Assembly (NCBI RefSeq): GCF_001949145.1 | Contig: NW_019091597.1 | Span: 164,596 to 216,601, forward strand | Source of the DNA: Acanthaster planci | Lineage: Eukaryota; Echinodermata; Asteroidea; Valvatida; Acanthasteridae | Length of the DNA stretch: 52,006 nucleotides | Direction of reading: 5' to 3' | Shown here: positions 20,675-32,067 of the stretch, in pieces | How positions within the stretch are numbered: position 1 is the stretch's first letter | Layout: each line of letters begins with the position of its first letter | Position numbers and translations under genes: made by a program | Notes under the pieces: model-generated | Database searches by the model: none | Told to the model about the DNA's origin: nothing | What the model saw: only the letters and a program-made list of their open reading frames with translations

Positions 20675-22508
20675 TTACAACATTTTTCGCTCGATTTTGC
20701 ACCCTTTAGATTGGTGGCGCCAAGGGCCAGCCGGTCGGATGGGGGCACCAGTCTGACTCCACGGTGGTGCGGCTGGCGCCCTTGCTGGACCAACCGGGAG
20801 ACCCCGCCGTGCCAGCGCTAGGAGGCTTCTTTTGGCGGCCGAAATAAACGGGTTTTGCCCTTGAAAACAAAAGTCCTGAGCTCGTTTTTCCTGGAGACGT
20901 TTGGATCTCCGCAACCCAGATTCTACCTGTTCAGATGCTGCCCGCCCCAAGCCTTTCTATGGCTGAACTGGCTAAACATCTTGGGTGCTAAGCTGTGGAA
21001 AGGCAGCCCTACCTGGTCTGATACTTTTGTGTCCGACAACAGGGATCTCCTACAGTCATCTGGGGGATCACATGTGATGAACTAATTTGCATCATTTTCC
21101 TCAAGCAAAGGGCCTGGGATTAATGAGTTGCAGTCATTATTTGCCTCTGGCAAACCATACAGAGGATCTCCAGAGCCTTGCAGAATGAGCTCTTTGCGGG
21201 GTCCAATATTATCATTCTACGATTCAGCCACCTGGCATCGCCACCTCCAACTGGTCTAACAACAAATAGATCTTGTGTTGGGTTGATCTGAATGACCACA
21301 TATGGTTGCTCATTAAATATGTTAGTCAGCTTTTGCCTACCCTTGCATGCCATCTGCTTGACCAGGACACGATCACCAACACAAACGGGACGCGCTCTTG
21401 TGTGCTTATCATAATTGCCTTTATTCACAGTCGCAGCCCAACTAAGCCTACCCTTCACCACCTTATGGGTCTGATTTATGATCTTGGCCTGTTTCTCAAT
21501 AGCTTGTTCATTCCAATTGCTGTTTGTGTCGTGCAGAAGATGATCTAAGAGGATTGCTGGGCTACGCCCAAATATAAGGGTGCATGTGGTGTAACCTGTT
21601 ACAGTATGAGGGATGTTATTGTAGATGTATACTAAATGTGGGACCAAGTCAGGCCACAGGTGTCGGCTCTCATCATCCAGGGACCTTATCAAATTACAAA
21701 GTGTCCGATTAAATCTTTCAGACAGGCGATTTCCCTAAGGATGGAAATCATTGGTTTTGGTTTGCTTAATACCATACAGCCTACAAAGCTCTGAGACAAG
21801 CTCACTCTCAAAGTTTTGACCACGATCTGAGTGAATTTGTGCCGGAACACCATAATGGCAAAACCAATGATCTCGTGGGACCTGTGCCACAGTTTGTGCA
21901 GTCTGGTCTTGGCAAGCAACCACTTGGGAAAATTTTGCAAATGAATCTGTCATGATCAGTACGTCTTCTACCCTTCCCTTTCCCATGTCTAACTTACGAA
22001 ATCAATTGCAAGGCGCTCTAGTGGCTGAAACGCCAACAAGTGCCGCATGGGTGGGCGGACAGTGGGAGTTGGAGGCTTGAACAATCATTTCGCGTAGTTT
22101 CTTTGGTACCAGAAATTGGAAGACATCGTCAACCAAAGGATCTGTTTTGCATCGAAAGAGTACACCATTTCGTTCAGTGAGTCGTGGCCATTCCATCATC
22201 CAACCCAGCGCTCCTGCAAAACAAATCAGAATCTGACAAAGGTTGACCAGGTGTCCATTTTTGTTGCCAATACTTCCTAACAACCTTTAACTCCTCGTCC
22301 TCCCACTGAAGACATGCCAATTCCTCATATGAAAATGACGGGAAAATGACAGGGGACGAGAATTTCGAGTCATCAGATAACCCATCCCCACACTTCGTTG
22401 AAGAGATCCCCTCGTAATGCATGCCCTAAAGTACCTCAGGGATCTCGGCACCCACCACAATAGGATCAGGTTCGTCTGAATGTACACTTTGTGTTTCTGC
22501 AATTTCAT
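20675..22508 (-). pseudogene. Gypsy integrase region
   Basis: An N-terminal zinc-binding region (VPKKLREMIVQASNSHCPPT) is followed by the catalytic core: LIMTDSFAKFSQVVACQDQT, WFCHYGVPAQIHSDRGQNFE (second Asp in SDRG), then SERFNRTLCN and WPDLVPHLVYIYNNIPHTVT. The C-terminal part has VGDRVLVKQM and VRPVGGGDARWLNRRMI, a Gypsy-type C-terminal module, with a basic tail LRRSKRLQEKR near 20.9 kb. Several frameshifts and stops. The domain inserts the element cDNA. Confidence 0.85.
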
Positions 22509-22722
22509 TATTCTCAGGATGCCTGCTCCCTAGGGCTAGAGCACATTTGTTAGATTTACCCGATCTGTACTTGACATCAAGGTCAAATGGTGCAAGCTAC
22601 GCCATCCAACATTGTTCCGTTGCCCCAAGTTTGGCAGTTTGTAAGTAAGCTGACGGATTGTGGTCCGTCCAAACAACTGTATGGTGACCCAGCAAGTATT
22701 CGCGGAATTTTTCAGAGACGGC

Positions 22723-24088
22723 CTATTTAAGGGCTAACAGCTCGAACTTGAAGCTGGACATCTCGGTGCAATTCCGCTCTGATCCACGCAAGCCCCCACT
22801 CCCATATTCTACAGGGTGAAGTTTTCCAGATTCATCACTTTGGCTAAGGCAGGCCCCCAGACCCCTTGCAGAAGCATCAGTCTCAAGGACAAAGTCACGC
22901 TCAGAGCAGGGGTAGGCCGATACTGCAGCCTCGCAGAGGGCCCTCTTCAAAGTATTAAATGCCTTATCTGCCCAAGGGGACCAAGTGAATGGGCAATTCG
23001 CCTTCCCTGCTTTTGCTTGTGCTTTAGTAACAAGGGTATGGAGGGGCTCTGTGATCAAAGCAAAGTCACGAATAAAACGTCTTTATTAAGACGCCGATCC
23101 TGAAAAGGATCGTGGCTGACTAGCATTGGAAGAGTGGGCCAAGAGTGCACCCGCTCAGTCTTCTTTGGATCAACAGTCACTCCCTTGTGGCTGACTACAT
23201 GCCCCAAGTGCAAGAACTAATATATTATCGTATGATGCAATACAGAGGCACACATATAAAGTGAGGCTAGTCAGCGTCAAAAAAATTTGGAGGCAGAAAG
23301 CTCTAACCAGCCTCACTTATAAGTGTGCCTTCTGTATTGCATAATACCATAATATATTAGCACCACAGTTACAGCATGGCCATTTAGCTGCACAGGCCTA
23401 ACTTATACGTAGCGGTGGGTAGTCCGATCGGGTTCAACAACTGGCACTTCGTCCCATTCAGCTTAAGGCCATACTGCTTAAGGCGACTAGATGCTTTGTA
23501 AAGCCTTTGAAGGTGAACACTAAAGTCTGTAGAGTAAACTAACAAATCGTCAAGGTATGATACCAACTCAGATAGATTAAGATCCCCAAAAACTAGTTCC
23601 ATAAGGTGTTAAAATGTGCTAGGGCTGTTGATTAAGCCCTGTGGAAGCTTTAAAAAGTCATAAAGACCCCAGGGGACCCTGAAGGCTGTATTCTGAATGA
23701 CGTCACAATGCATAGCAACTTGAAAGTAGCCATGGGCCATGTCTAATGAAAAGAATAATCGTGCATCACCAAGGGCTTCAAGAGTCTCCTCTATTCTCGG
23801 CAAAGAGAAGGAGTCCTTTGTTGTCTTTGCAGTAAGGCACTTATGATCGATATAGAGTCTCAGTTGGCCATTTTTATTTCGTACCAAAACAGTGAGGCTA
23901 GCATACGGACAGGAGGAGCGGGGAAAAACACCCCGATCAAGAAGAACTTGGAGCAACTGCTTTACCTCATCCACCTGAGTTGGGATAACCCTACGATACG
24001 AAAGAAGTGCATCATCACTTTTCCTTATCTTATGAGGGATAGGGTCACAAAACCTTAAGTCATATGAGCCACTGGAGAATACATTCAA
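22723..24088 (-). pseudogene. Gypsy reverse transcriptase and RNase H
   Basis: The RT fingers/palm read RRVIPTQVDEVKQLLQVLLD, then LRLYIDHKCLTAKTTKDSFS and LFFSLDMAHGYFQVAMHCD, followed by the catalytic YLDD in ELVSYLDDLLVYSTDF (23384-23602). A foldback insertion (23218-23359) sits in the downstream RT, after which KGVTVDPKKTERVHSWPTLP is readable. RNase H begins FVLETDASARGLGACLSQSD (22723-23058). Catalytic aspartates are present but the gene has stops, frameshifts and the insertion. Confidence 0.88.
23218..23359. mobile_element. 142-base foldback MITE in the Gypsy RT
   Basis: Arms of about 55 bases form a near-perfect inverted repeat. The left arm starts TAATATATTAT and continues with a GATGCAATACAGA tract; the right arm is its complement, ending ATAATATATTA. 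A short unpaired centre (about 23278-23308) separates them. It interrupts the RT frame. The terminal TA could be the target duplication. Confidence 0.8.
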
Positions 24089-24183
24089 ATGCTTTTGATC
24101 AAGTCAGCGGCTGCTATTGCTTCGCTACCACCTACGTGTCTAAGTGTCAAACCAGGGGCAATGATAACACTGTTCCATCGGGT

Positions 24184-25349
24184 TTAGGTGAACGACTCTC
24201 GGTTCTGGTCCATATCTTCCAAGTCTTCCCTAGATTGAGGACGATTCTGGTGCTCTTTCTCAGTAACATCAGGCTTGGTGACTATAGCTGCTTTCTCAGC
24301 AACTGCACGATGAACAGAAACATTGTACCCGTTCTCGTGTGACTCAAGAGATATGTACTCTCTGGGAGTAACCTCAAGCAAGCTCACTATATGAGTACCT
24401 GGAGGAATAACTACGGGTTCCTGACTATTGTTAGCAACACATATGTCAATAAAAGCACCATTTACTTCAGCTATGCCCTCTACTTCATGGAACATGAGAG
24501 TGGAACACGCCAGATTTAATTTCCCTGAAGCTTCCAGTATTTGCCAAACAAAGCAGACAGACTGAACCAAGAAACCTAATTTATTCAATGAATCTATAAC
24601 ACCTCCCAACTCACAATGTATCCGAGAAACAGTGCAAGGGGAATCACACTACGCTCCCTTACAATTGCGTCAAAACATACGGGATTTGTACAACACTCTG
24701 AGCTCGTTCCACCAGATACAGCAGGAGAGTTTCGCACCCATTGAAGGGCAAATTCCCAATCAAGGTCAGTACTTGCAGAACAAGCACCATGCACACTGCA
24801 TGCTATTTGCAGCGAAATGTTGCAACCCAGTATTACTGGGCACTGCTCTGTTTGAGCAGAAGTCTTGGACTGTGGAGTCTCCTTAGAAACTGGAAAACTT
24901 GCCCTGAACTCTCTACAAAACACCTCCATTGTGGCATATATATAGCCCTGCACATGCATCTCAAGGTCATTTGCCCGCATTAACTTCAGCAGTTTCCCCA
25001 CTGGTTTTAGTTTTTATTTTGCCTCCTTTATATGCTCACGGTAAAATCTGGCAGAGAGTAAAAACACTTCAGCCCCTGTGTCTAAAAGGCACCTAACAAG
25101 ATGGCCATTCAGAACAACTTTAGTAGTAGGACACTTAGCAACTAGTTTCCGGTGAATCCCAGCTGGAGAGAGGCATTCATCATGTTTAGCCGCCTCATCT
25201 CTTAAGGCTTGAAAATGAATAGAATTTGCATGTAGAGGTTTTTGAACACTACAGACTCCTACAGACTCCTCCTGCGTCACATTGCCCTCTGTGACGGAGA
25301 TGGCAATTTCCCGAGCTTGGTTGTTTATGACTTTTATCAGTCTTTCCAT
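24184..25349 (-). pseudogene. Gypsy aspartic protease and linker
   Basis: The retropepsin signature LLDTGAEVFLLS (active-site DTGA) lies near 25050-25090 within the 25014-25349 segment. The rest of the domain continues in another frame at 24594-25001 (VILGCNISLQ). A further open segment 24184-24609 (IPPGTHIVSLLEVTPREYIS) bridges to RT. The protease would cut Gag-Pol. Two frameshifts separate the parts. Confidence 0.75.
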
Positions 25350-26488
25350 CGGTCTTTTTGGACTCCAATTTTTGGCGCTTGAAACAGTTTTCTACTAAAT
25401 GCACTGACTTTCTGCAGAAAGAACATTTTAGCACATTTTTATCTTTTCTACTGGGGCACTTTTCGGTCAGTAGGTTTTCCATGCTGTCAGACGTGGCTGT
25501 CACCTTTGTGCACGTGTCAGCTTATTGTGCAACAAGTTTCTCTACAGAATCGATCAATTTTCTTGAACCTCAAGTAACTCAGGAATCTAGTTACACTGAC
25601 TTTCTGCAGAAAGAACATTTTAGCACATTTTTATCTTTTCTACTGGGGCACTTTTCGGTCAGTAGGTTTTCCATGCTGTCAGACGTGGCTGTCACCTTTG
25701 TGCACGTGTCAGCTTATTGTGCAACAAGTTTCTCTACAGAATCGATCAATTTTCTTGAACCTCAAGTAACTCAGGAATCTAGTTACACTGATTTGCCTTA
25801 GCTGTAACTTTATATTCAGTGGGTGATTCCAGTTCAGGGGCACTGTTCTCAACTTCGGTTTGCTCGTTATCAGGGAACAACTCTAAGGCTAGTTCACGCA
25901 ATTCACAGAGTGAGAGATTTGCTTGGCTGTGAAGCAATTTATGCATCTCTCGCTTTACAGCTATGTCTCTTACCCCCTTGACAAACTGCTCTTTTAGGGT
26001 ATTCCTTCGGAATTGTGCGTCCAAGGCAGCTGCCTCAATGTGATCATGAAGCCTAATTAGTGATCGACTAAAATCAGTCAAACTTTCCCCAGGTAACTGG
26101 TTACGAGAATACAGGGCCCATGATAGGGATTGAACAGTTTCAGGGGAACCAAATCTATTCGCCAACAAGGTCTTAAGCTTGGGAAAATCATTCCGGTCAT
26201 TAACCGGTGTGCAAAGCACTTCTTCCTTAGCGGTGCCCCTAAAAAATTCAAGAGCTGTGCTCAACCGATCTGCATCACTGAGACCACCTGTCTGACATAT
26301 GTGTCTAGATCAGCCAACCACTCAACTAAAGTTTGGTCACCTGATTTTTAGGGTGGCCATGGAATTTACAAAGTCTCACAGTAGTCACACGTTGATACCT
26401 CAAGTTTTGGAAAGCTCCAGTAAGTGAGTTTGCGAGCGCTTGGTTGGACTGTAGAATGGCCTCTGCCACCCATTTTGGTAATGCCATA
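25249..26488 (-). pseudogene. Gypsy Gag with zinc knuckle
   Basis: ATG at 26488 opens MALPKWVAEAILQSNQALAN. The capsid-like helical core is open at 25779-26264 (LNRLS-equivalent start lost, then ALEFFRGTAKEEV, NRFGSPETVQSLSWALYSRN, LTDFSRSLIRLHDHIEAAA, LKEQFVKGVRDIAVKREMHK). The CCHC zinc knuckle CSFCRKSVHLVENC (C-x2-C-x4-H-x4-C) follows in a different frame at 25249-25503. Between them an exact 192-base tandem duplication repeats the region before the knuckle and truncates the first copy of it after CSFCRKSV. Confidence 0.8.
25402..25785. repeat. Exact 192-base tandem duplication in gag
   Basis: Units 25402-25593 and 25594-25785 appear identical base for base. The unit length is a multiple of three. 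It is either very recent or an assembly duplication. Confidence 0.95.
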
Positions 26489-28653
26489 GCTCCAACAGTG
26501 TTAGCAAAGCACAGTAAAAGAAAACGGTGAAGTACAGCAGAGCAAATAAAAGTGTTTCCTACTCAATAAACACTAAACATTGTCATATGTACATGTAACT
26601 AAGGACTAATCAACACTCTTGTACATGTGTGCAAGCGTATACATATAAAAGATAATGGTACAGAAACGAGCAAAACTCACAAGCATACGTGTATATGTAC
26701 AAACTGCTAATTCACAAAGTGGTGTGCACATTCGTCACACATACCACCAAAGTAAAGCTACATCTCACTCGGAGCCACACGTGAATATACAGGTATTCAA
26801 AGAAACTTCCCAATCGATGTGTAATATACACACATGCCTATGCAACATGTAAGCATTCACTTTTAACTGACAGGTGTTGTCAAGAATGTGCACACAAACT
26901 TCACAGATTTTTCATTAAAAACCTACGGAAGGTCTGAGAATGGAACTCCAAACCTTAGACACAGCAGAGGATTAGGAGCAGAAAAACGATTCTAGTCACG
27001 TCTTAATTGGACCAGTTTAATCTACATGTACCAATCTGTCAAGGGTTCACATCTGCAAAATCTCCAGGTTGCTTCAATAGAGAGCCCCCCAGATCCTGTC
27101 TAAGATGCCATTTCTTCCTGTAGTGGTTCAGTCCTGTTTTTATCACTCGGGGGGGGGGAGATTCGTACACCAGTGAAGGGGGATATGGAGGGTAGTCATT
27201 AACCTTGGTACTCAAATAAATGAGTCTTGACCCCTGGCTTCAGTTGATCGGTGTTATTTGTTATTATTTACTCGTCCCTCAGATCAGGATGACAAGAGGA
27301 CACCCCGAAGAAACCAATAAAAAGATCCACTGAAAAGTCAAGATGGAAATATTTATTATTCCCAGCCAGGAAACAGCATAGGAGATCAGGAGTCACTTAT
27401 GTTGACGCCCAAATATCCGCAGAAAATGCTGATCAAAGTCAGTGAGCATGGTGGCAGCGTGCGTGCTCCTGCACGTAGGCCACACAAGTCTATGACATCA
27501 AAGCCATGACATCATCTTGAATATATTATGTTAATAAACTACATGCAATTTTAGGTGAGTGCCTAGATCTCCACAATAGAGAGGGGCAAGTTCGTCTTGC
27601 ACGCCCTACAACTCTAGCCTGTTGGAAAAAGAAGCAAAGGGTTGTCGGCAACTAAGACCTAAAGGCGAGGGGGTCTGGCACAGAACAACAGCAGCTAGAT
27701 GTTTTATGTGAAGGAAGAGACAGCAATGCGCAGACTCGGTTGCCTGATACATAAGGAACTGACTCTGACACATTGCAACGAAGTGTCTATTCTACTGCGT
27801 GATATCTTTCTCTGAGAGCACGCATATGTATTGATTAGAGGAGTTGTTGGCTTCGAGATGTGGATTACCGTCGGGTCAATCTCAAAGTCCAACGTTCATA
27901 AGAACAACTGTATTTTGAGGAGGCCAAGGCGTAGGGAGAGGGTACCTCCGTAGTGATTTATCTGGCGAAGCGACAAGGTGATATCCAACATACTCCTGTC
28001 CCCGAAATCTGAAAGTTCGGACACAGGAGTAAGTCATAGAATTCGGTAAGTGCCGGTAGAAACCAGTAGTTGAGAATCCGTCCACGGTTTCACTGGTCAC
28101 ATATGCTTGTGTTATGAAGGCCCAGAAAAAGGACGAGAGCCGAACTTACTTAGATAGGAGAGTGGAAAAACGACAGAAAGCTGAAGATTTAGAAACCTGT
28201 ATGGCTAGCATGCTTCTATTAAAGTGATGTTCAGGAAAGCTCCAGCCTCATCTGCACATCTGCCTACAAAGGCCAGTCGCTAGAATGTCTGATTGTGGGA
28301 ATGGTTAGCTGGTGGGAGGAGATAAAGGCTACCAGAGTAAGGGCCCTAAAGACACCGACAGAGTGACAGGGTCGAGGCTAGAGAGTTACTCTGCCGTGAA
28401 TGAAGTTGAAGAACTTGAAGTTTCGCGAGAGGACTGGAATGGGAATCAGACAATTGGAGTCACAAAAAGCCTGGGTGTTATCTGATAGGGGTGGAGCTAC
28501 TGTAAGAGGAACCCTGTGTACACGCAATACCAAATGTGTCAGGAGAGATTGGGATTCAATGACATGAATCCAAGAGGGTAGCTGAACGAGCAGACACGGG
28601 TATTCATCTGACTGAAGAGGTGTCTGCTAGAACCTGACTTCTGTAGTAGGTAG
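26489..28653. other. Non-coding region upstream of the Gypsy gag
   Basis: No supportable gene. The Gypsy 5' LTR and leader should lie in the first kilobase, but no matching 3' copy was seen. It contains a run of nine or more G near 27150 and several CATATGTACATGT-like short palindromic words near 26580-26660. Confidence 0.4.
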
Positions 28654-29909
28654 TGTGGCGAAACAGGGTAGCTGCGCAGACTTGTGTTTAGTCTGGGTTA
28701 TTATTAATTCAGGCGCGTCTAATTCATGCATTAAACATGCGCGCGGCAACCAATCAGAGGCACACATTACCTTCGGTCTGGGCGCTGGCTGCGTGGGTTG
28801 CGGGGACTTCTCAAGATGGCAGCGTGCTAACCAGAGCTCAGTGGAGTTGTGTTGTGTTCTGTTTTTCGAGTGTAAATCTGACGTACGACTGCTGGTGGTT
28901 GGGGATCTACCTCAAGTGTACCTGGTGCGATCCTTTAGTGTGGTGCTTGTTCTCAGTTGCCGGAGCTGCCGATTATATCAGACCTCTTTGAAGACTGGGG
29001 GATTGTTAGACAGTCTCGTTTATTTAAGAAGTGGTAGATTATAGGGTTAGGGAACCGTGTGAACCAGTTAATTGGGGAATTAGCGATGCTTAGACTAAAG
29101 GATTGTGTGCTGTTGTTCCATGCTTTTTGGCATAGCGTCGGTTGGTTGCAGTCCTGGTCTGGGAGCTTGCTTTCCTCGTTGAGGTTTACTGATTGCAGGT
29201 TTCCGTTAGAGTCTGGTGAGGACTATTATAACCTAGTTCTTAACTTACCTGCGTTATTTCATAATAACTCGAAGTGGGTGAGGGTTTTTTAGGTCACCCT
29301 GAACCTTGTAGTTGGGAACTGTGTTGCTTCGTAAGCCAGTAGAGATTATTGTTGTATAAGTCTACAAGTCTACCCTGTTGTGTTGTATAATTACGGAGAT
29401 TGTATTTGCTTGTGTGGTCAAGACTTATCAGTTATAAGCCATCGGTAGATTATTTATTTAGACTTAAGGGTTACCCTGATCCCTTTGAGGGTTACCTTGT
29501 TATTGTGAGAATTACCCTGATCGCTGGAGGTTTACCCTGATCACCGTGAGGGTTATTCTGGTGTAAGTTAAGGGTAAGGCTGATTAATCACGTTCGTGGT
29601 GCAGTTGACCACCTAGGCCTACCTCCCTGTGAGGAAAATTTTGTATATAGTCCTGTATCACTTATTGACATTTATTGTAATCTTTATTGACATTGGGATC
29701 AATTATCTAATCACAGAGGGGTGGTAAACTTCCACCAAACGAACAGCCCCTAAGGCATAGTCCACCGTTCGTTAACTGATATCCCCCCTTGCATTTGGAT
29801 AGCCGCTCATTCTTGCGTAAGGTTAAATAAATATATTTGTGGTCAATTCTATCTCCAATCAGGCCAGTTTGCTGGTACGCCACAAAAAGGTGTCAGTTGT
29901 CCCGCCACA
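28654..29909 (-). mobile_element. Solo LTR (1256 bases) with GTAG target duplication
   Basis: On the minus strand it begins TGTGGCGGGACA (29909 downward) and ends TGTTTCGCCACA (28654), so the ends are the inverted pair TGTGGCG/CGCCACA. It is flanked by GTAG on both sides (28650-28653, 29910-29913). About 0.65 kb of the 5' part (29280-29909) is shared with 43441-44150 in the opposite orientation. It contains a minisatellite of GGGTTACCCTGATC-like units at 29465-29570. No internal coding region is attached. Confidence 0.85.
29465..29570. repeat. Minisatellite inside the LTR
   Basis: Four to five imperfect units of about 22 bases built on GGGTTACCCTGATC. The related LTR has the complementary array at 43885-43980, so it belongs to the LTR family. 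Confidence 0.7.
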
Positions 29910-29913
29910 GTAG

Positions 29914-30724
29914 TAAAGTAAGTAAAGTACCTACAAGATCAATCATCGAAGGTACCTGAGAAGTAAGTAGCCATGAACGTCAGATCTAGGGAATGGAGCG
30001 CATTGACGTTCCCTTTTTGGTCTGTATCTCCCTGCGTTACCTGTGAAATTATGGTGAGGGCATGGAGAAATTTTGGCCACTGTGTGGAACCGGCGGGGAA
30101 GAAGAACTGTAAGTAGTGCTTGTTCCCCAAATCCTTTGTGACCACTGGTTAGTTTGCGAAAGGGCAGGCTTACACTTATCCCTGAAGAAAGGTTTTATAG
30201 GTAGGTGTAAATAAAGGTGACTTTTTTTTGAAGCCCCAAGTACAACTGTTGCGTGGGCTGAATAAGGACTGACCTCATTTTTGGGCAAGGAATTGTTGCC
30301 GGAAGACTATTTAAGAGTGGCCAATGAAGTCACTGTATTGAAGGACTTCGGGCATTTAAACAGCATAAATGGGAGATTAAAGCCAGACTTCATAAATCCG
30401 GAAGGATGAAAAGTTGGGAATCGCAAATGGAGCGTCCACGCAAAAACGTAAAATCATCAATAGTACTGCATGACGGAAATACAGTGATCGTATTTCGCAT
30501 TCAGAATCAGAAAAAGTGCAGACAGAAGTACTACTTCGGAATCCAAATCAATTTTATTTCAATGAATACATATTGTTTATCGAATATCGAGAGCGATGGT
30601 ATCATCAGATCAACATTCTTACTAATGGTTATCAGGAGGACAAACCAATCAGTGTACCAGGAGTTGACAAAAAAGACAATGTGGGAATAGCAAATAGGCC
30701 TAGATCAATAATCATTTTGCTTCT
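29914..30724. other. Non-coding or unassigned stretch before LINE 1
   Basis: Overlapping short open frames but nothing recognisable. It may be the remains of the upstream part of the LINE (endonuclease region) or older host DNA. Confidence 0.35.
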
Positions 30725-32067
30725 ATGGCTGAAAATCTTCCAAGCTTCGATACAGTCCAGTTACCAGCTTATTGTCCTTCCAAATCTCCCCTCCTATATG
30801 TCCAACATTGGGATGTGTATCGTGAACTCATACACATAAAGTGTGGCAAGTCTGGTGGTCCAGATAATATTCCAGTCCGTATCATTCGAGAATTTGCTTG
30901 TGAGTTGACCACCCCCCTATCTCATATTTTTAATACTTCACTTCAACTTGGTATTGTTCCTGATGTTTGGGAACGAGCTATTATTGTCCCCATCTCCAAA
31001 AGCTCTCCTGCAGTGGTTGAAAAGTTAAGACCAATAGCATGCACGGACCATTTTGCTGAAATTCTTGAGGGTTTTGTTGCTAAAGGGACTGTGCAGGATT
31101 TGAAACCTTATGTGGATGATCAACAGTTCGGAAATAGAAAAGGTTTATCTACTACACATTGTTTGATAGATTTAATGCATTCTTTGTAAAAACATGCCGA
31201 AACCAGGAAAGCAACATCCACTCTGGTTTTCACTGATTACAGTAAGGCATTCGACGGAATCGATCACAACATTAATTCAATGGATTTCAAACTTCCTCAA
31301 GAACTGCAAACAGTGTGCCCTATGGGGGTCTCACATCTGACTGGGTTACTATGCACGCCGGAGTTCCTCAAGGGACAAAATTTGGCCCCATTGTGTTTTC
31401 TGCTGTTATTAACGACGCCTGCCAGGATTCCAATGACTGCATATATCATTGGAATATGTGGACGATTTAAGCTTGATTGAAACCCGCCACGTCCTACAAC
31501 CTACTCTTCTAGAGGCTGTTAATGATTTGGTTCAGTGGCCACAAAATAGTAATATGTCTCTGAATCCCATAAAATGCGCCACTATAAAAGTTAATATTAC
31601 GAATGAGGCTCTTGCATCACCTGTAATATGCATCAATGATGAACTTCCTTTAAAAATCACAGACTGTTAAATTGTTAGGGGTTCACATCCAGCAAGATCT
31701 TAAATGGGACACTCATATTAATACACTACTTCAACGGGCCAATAGCCGATTTCATATGGTTCGTGCTTTAAAAGGCCAAGGATTCCCAACTGAAGTTTTA
31801 ATCACTGTCTATAAAGGGTACCTGCGCCCCCTACTTGAGTATGCAGTCCCGGCGTGGAATGGTGCAATCACAAATCGGCAACAAAATCAGTTGGAAATAA
31901 TTCAAAAACGTGTCCTTAACTTAATTTTAGGGCCTGATTATAATGATTACGATGATGCTTTACACTCAGTCAAATTAGACTCTTTGACTGACCGTCGTAG
32001 ATCACTGTGCCTTAGATTTGCCAAACAGTTGATGAATAATAAGCACATGTCGCATCTCATTCAATAG
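30725..32067 (+). pseudogene. LINE 1: non-LTR reverse transcriptase, 5'-truncated
   Basis: RT blocks in order: KCGKSGGPDNIPVRIIREFA; LSHIFNTSLQLGIVPDVWER; IVPISK followed by LRPIACTDHFAEILE; FGNRKGLSTTHCLIDL; then TLVFTDYSKAFDGIDH in frame-shifted form near 31217-31268; catalytic YVDDLSLIE near 31455; LKWDTHINTLLQRANSRFHM and the thumb segment YKGYLRPLLEYAVPAWNGAI (31672-32067). This is the RT order of the jockey/CR1-type group. No endonuclease domain is seen. At least four frameshifts. Confidence 0.85.

Larger units (their letters stand above)
20675..26488 (-). mobile_element. Gypsy (Ty3)-like LTR retrotransposon, decayed
   Basis: Gag, zinc knuckle, protease, reverse transcriptase, RNase H and integrase occur in the normal Gypsy order on the minus strand (RNase H before integrase). 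The start codon of gag is at 26488 and the C-terminal integrase tail ends about 20675. I could not find matching LTRs: 26.5-27.5 kb and 20.4-20.7 kb show no obvious direct repeat, so at least one LTR is lost or diverged. Its 3' end abuts the PolB region. Confidence 0.9.

Noticed and set aside
25358-25801. 147-codon ORF on the + strand made of two identical halves
   Set aside because: Antisense to Gypsy gag; open because of the 192-base tandem duplication.
26489-27560. Gypsy 5' LTR
   Set aside because: Expected here, but no direct repeat with 20.4-20.7 kb could be seen, so no LTR boundaries are reported.
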